A program made the translations under genes and the position numbers. Of a stretch of DNA of 64,000 nucleotides, positions 60,228 through 64,000 are shown in pieces. The notes under the pieces are model-generated. The model saw only the letters and a list, made by a program, of their open reading frames with translations, searched no databases and was not told the DNA's origin. Every line of letters begins with the position of its first letter. Within the stretch, counting starts at the first letter, position 1. The stretch spans positions 186,001-250,000 of the forward strand of contig NZ_VRMG01000009.1 of the NCBI RefSeq assembly GCF_008040105.1, given 5' to 3'. The DNA is from Lacisediminihabitans profunda. Its GTDB lineage: Bacteria > Actinomycetota > Actinomycetes > Actinomycetales > Microbacteriaceae.

Positions 60228-62207
60228 ATGACCGTCGACTCCTCGTTCCCCTCCGGCATCCATCTCGACGAGCTGGACCCGACCGTGCGTCCCCAGGACG
60301 ACCTCTTCCGGCACGTCAACGGCAAGTGGATCGAGCGCACGGAGATCCCCTCGGACAAGGCGCGCTTCGGCTCGTTCTACCTCCTCGCCGAGGAGGCCGA
60401 GAAGGCAGTGCGCGACATCATCGAGGAGGCCCAGTCGGCCGAGCCCGGTACCGAGGAGCGCAAGTTCGGCGACCTCTATGCGAGCTACATGGACGAGGCG
60501 CGCATCCAGGAGCTCGGCGCGACTCCCCTGCACGCGGCGCTGGCCGATGTCGACGCGATCGTGGACATCCCGTCGTTCCTCGTCGCCCTCGGTGTGCTCG
60601 AACGTCAGGGCGTGAGCGGATTCTTCCAGCTGTACGTCGACAACGACCCGGGCAACCCCGAGCGGTACATCGCCCTCTTCGAGCAGGGAGGCCTCGGCCT
60701 GCCGGACGAGAGCTACTACCGCGAGGAGAAGTTCGCGGACATCCGCACGGCCTACCGCGCCTACCTGGAGAAGATGTTCGGCCTGGCCGGGGTGCCGGAT
60801 GCCGCGGCGCGCGCCGCCCGCGTCTTCGAGCTCGAGACGACCATCGCCGCCGCGCACTGGGACAACGTCGCCACGCGCGACAGCGAGAAGACCTACAACC
60901 TCACCACCTGGCACGACGTCGTGACCAGGGCCTCCTCCGTGGCCAACGGCCCGGACCTGGGCCGCTGGCTCGACGCCCTGGACGCGCCGACCGGTGTGTT
61001 CGACGAGCTCGTTCTGCGCCAGCCGTCGTTCCTCGACGGCATCGCGGCGGCGCTGACGGCCAGCAACCTCGAGCGCTGGACGGACTGGCTGCGCTGGCAG
61101 GTGATCCGCTCATCCGCGGCCTACCTCTCCGACGAGTTCGTCGAGGCGAACTTCGACTTCTACGGCCGTACCCTCACCGGCACTCCGGAGCTGCGCGCCC
61201 GCTGGAAGCGCGGCGTCTCGCTCGTCGAGGGCGCGATGGGTGAGGCGGTCGGCCGCATCTACGTCGACCGTCACTTCCCGGAGGCCGCGAAGACGAGCAT
61301 GGACGTGCTCGTGGCGAACCTGGTCGAGGCCTACCGGCAGTCCATCGCGGCGCTCGGCTGGATGACGGACGACACCCGCGCGCGAGCCCTCGACAAGCTC
61401 GAGAAGTTCACGCCCAAGATCGGCTACCCGGTGAAGTGGCGCGACTACTCGACGCTCGAGATCAGGGCGGACGACCTCATCGCCAATGTGCGGGCGACGA
61501 GCGAGTTCGAATTCCAGCGCGAACTCGGCAAGATCGGCAAGCCGCTCGACCGCGACGAGTGGTTCATGACCCCGCAGACCATCAATGCCTACTACAACCC
61601 GGGTTTCAACGAGATCGTCTTTCCCGCGGCCATCCTGCAATTCCCGTTCTTCGACGAGGGTCGGGATGCCGCGGCCAACTACGGCGCGATCGGTGCCGTG
61701 ATCGGGCACGAGATCGGCCACGGGTTCGACGACCAGGGCTCCAAGTACGACGGCGACGGTCGGCTCACCGACTGGTGGACCGCGGGCGACCGCGCGGCGT
61801 TCGAGAAGCTCACCGCGTCGCTCATCGAGCAATACAACGCCCTCGCCCCGCGCCAGGTGCCCGATCACCGCGTGAACGGCGCCCTCACGATCGGCGAGAA
61901 CATCGGCGACCTCGGCGGGCTCTCCATCGCCTGGAAGGCCTACCTGATCAGCCTCGACGGCGCGGAGCCGCCCGTGGTCGACGGGCTGAGTGGCGCCGAG
62001 CGCTTCTTCCTGTCCTGGGCGCAGGCCTGGCAGCTCAAGTCGCGGGACGAGGAGGCGGTGCGGCTCATCGCGATCGACCCGCATTCACCCAATGAGTTCC
62101 GATGCAACCAGATAGTGCGCAACATCGACGCGTTCTATGAGACCTTTGGAGTGACAGAAGCCGATCGACTGTGGCTCGATCCAGAAGAGCGCGTGACTAT
62201 TTGGTAG
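60228..62207 (+). CDS. M13-family metallopeptidase (PepO/neprilysin-like)
   Basis: This 659-residue zinc peptidase without a signal peptide acts in the cytosol, like bacterial PepO. The zinc motif HEIGH is at 494-498, the third ligand Glu lies in ENIGDLGG about 65 residues later, and the substrate-binding NAYYNPGFNEIVFPA and C-terminal FRCNQIVRNIDAFYETFGV are conserved. It cleaves short oligopeptides. TAAGCT (60215-60220) lies seven bases before the ATG with no Shine-Dalgarno, which suggests a leaderless message. Confidence 0.92.
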   Translation: MTVDSSFPSGIHLDELDPTVRPQDDLFRHVNGKWIERTEIPSDKARFGSFYLLAEEAEKAVRDIIEEAQSAEPGTEERKFGDLYASYMDEARIQELGATPLHAALADVDAIVDIPSFLVALGVLERQGVSGFFQLYVDNDPGNPERYIALFEQGGLGLPDESYYREEKFADIRTAYRAYLEKMFGLAGVPDAAARAARVFELETTIAAAHWDNVATRDSEKTYNLTTWHDVVTRASSVANGPDLGRWLDALDAPTGVFDELVLRQPSFLDGIAAALTASNLERWTDWLRWQVIRSSAAYLSDEFVEANFDFYGRTLTGTPELRARWKRGVSLVEGAMGEAVGRIYVDRHFPEAAKTSMDVLVANLVEAYRQSIAALGWMTDDTRARALDKLEKFTPKIGYPVKWRDYSTLEIRADDLIANVRATSEFEFQRELGKIGKPLDRDEWFMTPQTINAYYNPGFNEIVFPAAILQFPFFDEGRDAAANYGAIGAVIGHEIGHGFDDQGSKYDGDGRLTDWWTAGDRAAFEKLTASLIEQYNALAPRQVPDHRVNGALTIGENIGDLGGLSIAWKAYLISLDGAEPPVVDGLSGAERFFLSWAQAWQLKSRDEEAVRLIAIDPHSPNEFRCNQIVRNIDAFYETFGVTEADRLWLDPEERVTIW

Positions 62208-63109
62208 TTGGGACGAGCGACAACGTACGTCGAGAGCGAATCCGCACCCCCCGTGTCGGTCGCCATCGCGGAGCCGCGGGAGCCGAAAGCTTCTCCGGCA
62301 GCTTCACCGCGCTCGGACAGCTCGCCTACGCGGGCGCCCGCGTCTCCGCGCACGTCGTCGACCTGCGCAGCGGCGCCACTCTCGTGTCGATCGACGACCG
62401 GATCGTGCTGCCGGCGGCGGGCATCGGCCAGGTCCTGCTGCTGATCGAGGTCTCGGCGCGCATCACCTCCCGTGAGCTGGGCGGCTACGGGATCCTCGAC
62501 AAGACGCCGGCGGATGCGATCGGTGCCCCCGGCATCTGGCACCGGCTTCAGGCGCCGGTCCTGCCCGTCGCCGACCTCGCCGCGCTGGTCGGTGCCACGA
62601 GCGACAGCCTCGCCACCAACGTGCTGTTGCGGCACATCGGGCTGGAGGCGGTGCGCACGCGCACCGAGTCGCTCGGGCTCGCCCGCACCGCGCTGCTCGA
62701 CCTGGCCCGCACGACCCGGGGACCGGATGACGCCCCGCAACTGTCCGTGGCGTCCACCGCCGAACTCGCCTGGCTCTTCGGCGCCCTCTCCCGCGGAGAG
62801 ATCGTCGACCATGTCACGAGCGACCGCGTGCTCGGCTGGCTCGCCCTCAACGCCGACCTCTCGCTCGTGGCGAGCGCGTTCGGCCTCGCTCCGCTCGCCC
62901 ACCTCTCGACCGATCACGGCATCCGCGTGGTCAACAAGACCGGCGTCGACTTCGGCGTGCGCGCGGAGGCCGGGCTGCTGAGCGGATCGAGGACCGGGGT
63001 GGCGTACGCCGTCACCGTGCAGTTCGCAGATGCGGATCTCGCGACGAGGCTGCGCGTGATCGAGGCCATCCGCACTGTCGGTTACGACCTGCTCGAGTAC
63101 GTGTACTGA
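62171..63109 (+). CDS. class A beta-lactamase-fold protein lacking the SxxK dyad
   Basis: The frame gives 312 residues from GTG 62171. TTG 62201 is another possible start, and neither has a strong ribosome binding site. The fold is that of serine hydrolases: VSAHVVDLRSGATLVSIDDRIVLPAAGIGQVLLL, then SDSLATN and NKTGVDFG. Where active enzymes have SxxK, this reads GIGQ (84-87 in the long form). The SDN motif is SDS (144-146) and KTG is kept at 256-258. It therefore should not act as a beta-lactamase and may bind peptidoglycan or a peptide. It follows the M13 peptidase with overlap and is followed by two hairpins. Confidence 0.8.
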   Translation: MARSRRARDYLVVGTSDNVRRERIRTPRVGRHRGAAGAESFSGSFTALGQLAYAGARVSAHVVDLRSGATLVSIDDRIVLPAAGIGQVLLLIEVSARITSRELGGYGILDKTPADAIGAPGIWHRLQAPVLPVADLAALVGATSDSLATNVLLRHIGLEAVRTRTESLGLARTALLDLARTTRGPDDAPQLSVASTAELAWLFGALSRGEIVDHVTSDRVLGWLALNADLSLVASAFGLAPLAHLSTDHGIRVVNKTGVDFGVRAEAGLLSGSRTGVAYAVTVQFADADLATRLRVIEAIRTVGYDLLEYVY

Positions 63110-63128
63110 CCCCCACTTCGGGGTACAC
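63101..63128. terminator. hairpin at the end of the serine-hydrolase-like gene
   Basis: GTGTAC (63101-63106) pairs with GTACAC (63123-63128), with a short CCC/GGG stem inside. The stop codon TGA lies in the left side of the structure. It has no T-tract, and a second hairpin follows two bases later. Confidence 0.5.
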
Positions 63129-63129
63129 C

Positions 63130-63147
63130 GCCCCGCCCAGTCGGGGC
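63130..63147. terminator. second hairpin after the serine-hydrolase-like gene
   Basis: GCCCCG (63130-63135) pairs with CGGGGC (63142-63147) around a six-base loop. With the previous hairpin it forms a double structure that probably ends the M13/serine-hydrolase-like transcript. Neither is followed by a run of T. Confidence 0.5.
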
Positions 63148-63250
63148 AGATAGCCGGTTATTCCCATGACTGGCGGCGATTTTCGTCGCTTCGACGCCGT
63201 GAACCGACGGATTCCGTCGAGATTCGTTCGGCGAAGGTGGACAGAAACCA

Positions 63251-63280
63251 TTGTCCGCCAAAGGGGGGACCCACTAGGCT
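63251..63280 (+). promoter_or_regulatory. putative promoter of the secreted-protein gene
   Basis: TTGTCC (63251-63256), an 18-base spacer and TAGGCT (63275-63280) lie 83 bases before the ATG of the secreted protein, which leaves a leader of about 75 bases that contains paired segments (63286-63338). Confidence 0.5.
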
Positions 63281-63285
63281 CGCCC

Positions 63286-63338
63286 CAGGCACTTGAGCCA
63301 GTGGTAACCCGAGCCACCGACCGACCCGACTGTGCCTG
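63286..63338 (+). promoter_or_regulatory. structured 5-prime leader, function unknown
   Basis: CAGGCAC (63286-63292) and GTGCCTG (63332-63338) are perfect seven-base complements that would close a 39-base loop. Inside, GTGG (63301-63304) can pair with CCAC (63314-63317). The structure lies between the predicted transcription start and the ATG. It does not match a riboswitch class that I recognise. It might be a small cis-regulatory RNA or an mRNA stabiliser. Confidence 0.4.
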
Positions 63339-63362
63339 CCAATTAAATAGGACGACCCATCC

Positions 63363-64000
63363 ATGTCGCTTACCCGGCGGCCACGGCGATCCCCCGACGC
63401 CAGGCCTCATTCTGTTCTGCTCTTTTCCCCGAACACGAGCCCCCTTCGTCAGCGTCTGAGACGCGCGCTCGCCGCCTTCACCACGGCTGTGCTCGCCGTT
63501 GGATTGGTCGCCGTGGGCGTCGCCGCGCCGGCGTCGGCACAGCTGAACCAGCCATCCGACTGGGTTACCCTGCCGGGTGAGGCGTGCGTCAACGTGGGCT
63601 ACTCGACGAATGATTCGGCGAGCAACCCCTACGTTCTCCCGGCAGCCATGCCGGTCGGCCTGCCCGCCGGTGGCACCTACTCCAAGGTCATCGTGAAGGC
63701 GGGGAATACCGGCACGAGCGTGGTGCACGAGAACACGGTCTACGCGCCCATCGAGGTCACCGGAACGACCGTGAAGTGGATCTACCGGGCCGCGCTGGCC
63801 GCCGGCGACACCTTCGTGCACGACGAGAAGCCGAGCATCAGCCATGTGATCGTCTGCGCGGTCCCCGCTCCGGTCCCGGTCGCGAAGTGCATCCCCGATT
63901 CCGCCATCAGCTACACCTACAACCCCGCCGACAACTCGGGCGTCGTGACGGTGGCCAACCCCAAGGGCTCGACGGGCGTGCTGTGCGCGCCGCTCTACAT
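63363..64000 (+). CDS. secreted protein, N-terminal part (cut by window end)
   Basis: An open frame starts at ATG 63363 and runs to the window end without a stop, giving at least 212 residues. The N-terminus has a long basic n-region (RRPRRS, RQRLRRAL), a hydrophobic core (TTAVLAVGLVAVGVAAP) and a likely signal-peptidase site after Ala59 (APASA-QLNQ). The mature part is beta-strand-like, with Cys residues about every 60 to 80 positions and repeats of the form TVKWIYRAALAAGDTFVH. This looks like a cell-surface or exported protein. Its function is unknown, and any C-terminal sorting signal is beyond the window. Confidence 0.8.
   Translation, partial: MSLTRRPRRSPDARPHSVLLFSPNTSPLRQRLRRALAAFTTAVLAVGLVAVGVAAPASAQLNQPSDWVTLPGEACVNVGYSTNDSASNPYVLPAAMPVGLPAGGTYSKVIVKAGNTGTSVVHENTVYAPIEVTGTTVKWIYRAALAAGDTFVHDEKPSISHVIVCAVPAPVPVAKCIPDSAISYTYNPADNSGVVTVANPKGSTGVLCAPLY

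Noticed and set aside
63110-63362. Known riboswitch (c-di-AMP ydaO type) before the secreted protein
   Set aside because: I looked for the conserved ydaO core and did not find it. Only a generic structured leader is reported.

Overview
The window reads as chromosome of a high-GC actinomycete, most likely a member of the Microbacteriaceae. Support for this is the very GC-rich coding sequence with many GTG starts and 4-base start/stop overlaps, a nucS (EndoMS) mismatch endonuclease in the role MutS/MutL plays elsewhere, a DUF222-HNH endonuclease, and an ECF42-type sigma factor paired with a DGPF/YCII protein. I see no rRNA, tRNA, prophage, transposase or CRISPR array.

Layout. 1-12.2 kb: the tail of an alpha-L-rhamnosidase, an FAD monooxygenase, a P-type cation ATPase, small enzymes interleaved with two internally deleted gene remnants (TMEM175-like and M20-like), the cysK-cysE cysteine pair, a RhtA-like exporter, and a tightly overlapped type III polyketide synthase / ICMT-type methyltransferase / FAD hydroxylase operon that resembles phenolic-lipid pathways. 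12.2-28 kb: a carbohydrate regulon made of a DeoR regulator, a GH4 alpha-galactosidase, a class II aldolase, and then, beyond a 6.4-kb block of unrelated minus-strand genes, a SIS isomerase, a sugar ABC importer and two PfkB kinases. The two halves share a near-identical 25-bp inverted repeat in their promoters, so I infer that one regulator (the DeoR protein) controls both.

28-37 kb: housekeeping and accessory genes (an epimerase, an OhrR-type regulator, a small Cys-X2-Cys protein, a HAD phosphatase, nucS, an MFS transporter with a divergent LacI regulator, and an ABC exporter with its MarR/GbsR-like regulator). Between the HAD gene and nucS lies a dense array of inverted and direct copies of a 12-bp motif. 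Several divergent promoters carry clear palindromes.

37-60 kb: a large catabolic locus of unknown substrate. It holds two tandem ketopantoate-reductase-like dehydrogenases, three COG0402-type amidohydrolases, a Dabb protein, a zinc alcohol dehydrogenase, a ribose-type ABC importer whose ATPase is fused to one of its permeases, an XRE-cupin regulator, an M24 'peptidase' with one metal-ligand Asp replaced by Cys, a 3-hydroxyisobutyrate-dehydrogenase-like enzyme, an aldehyde dehydrogenase, a GntR regulator, a VOC protein, and a 2-oxo-acid dehydrogenase with fused E1 plus E2. This is my best candidate for an undescribed system: uptake, hydrolytic deamination, successive oxidations and entry to acyl-CoA. 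The window closes with an M13 metallopeptidase, a beta-lactamase-fold protein that lacks the SxxK dyad, and the start of a secreted protein behind a structured leader.
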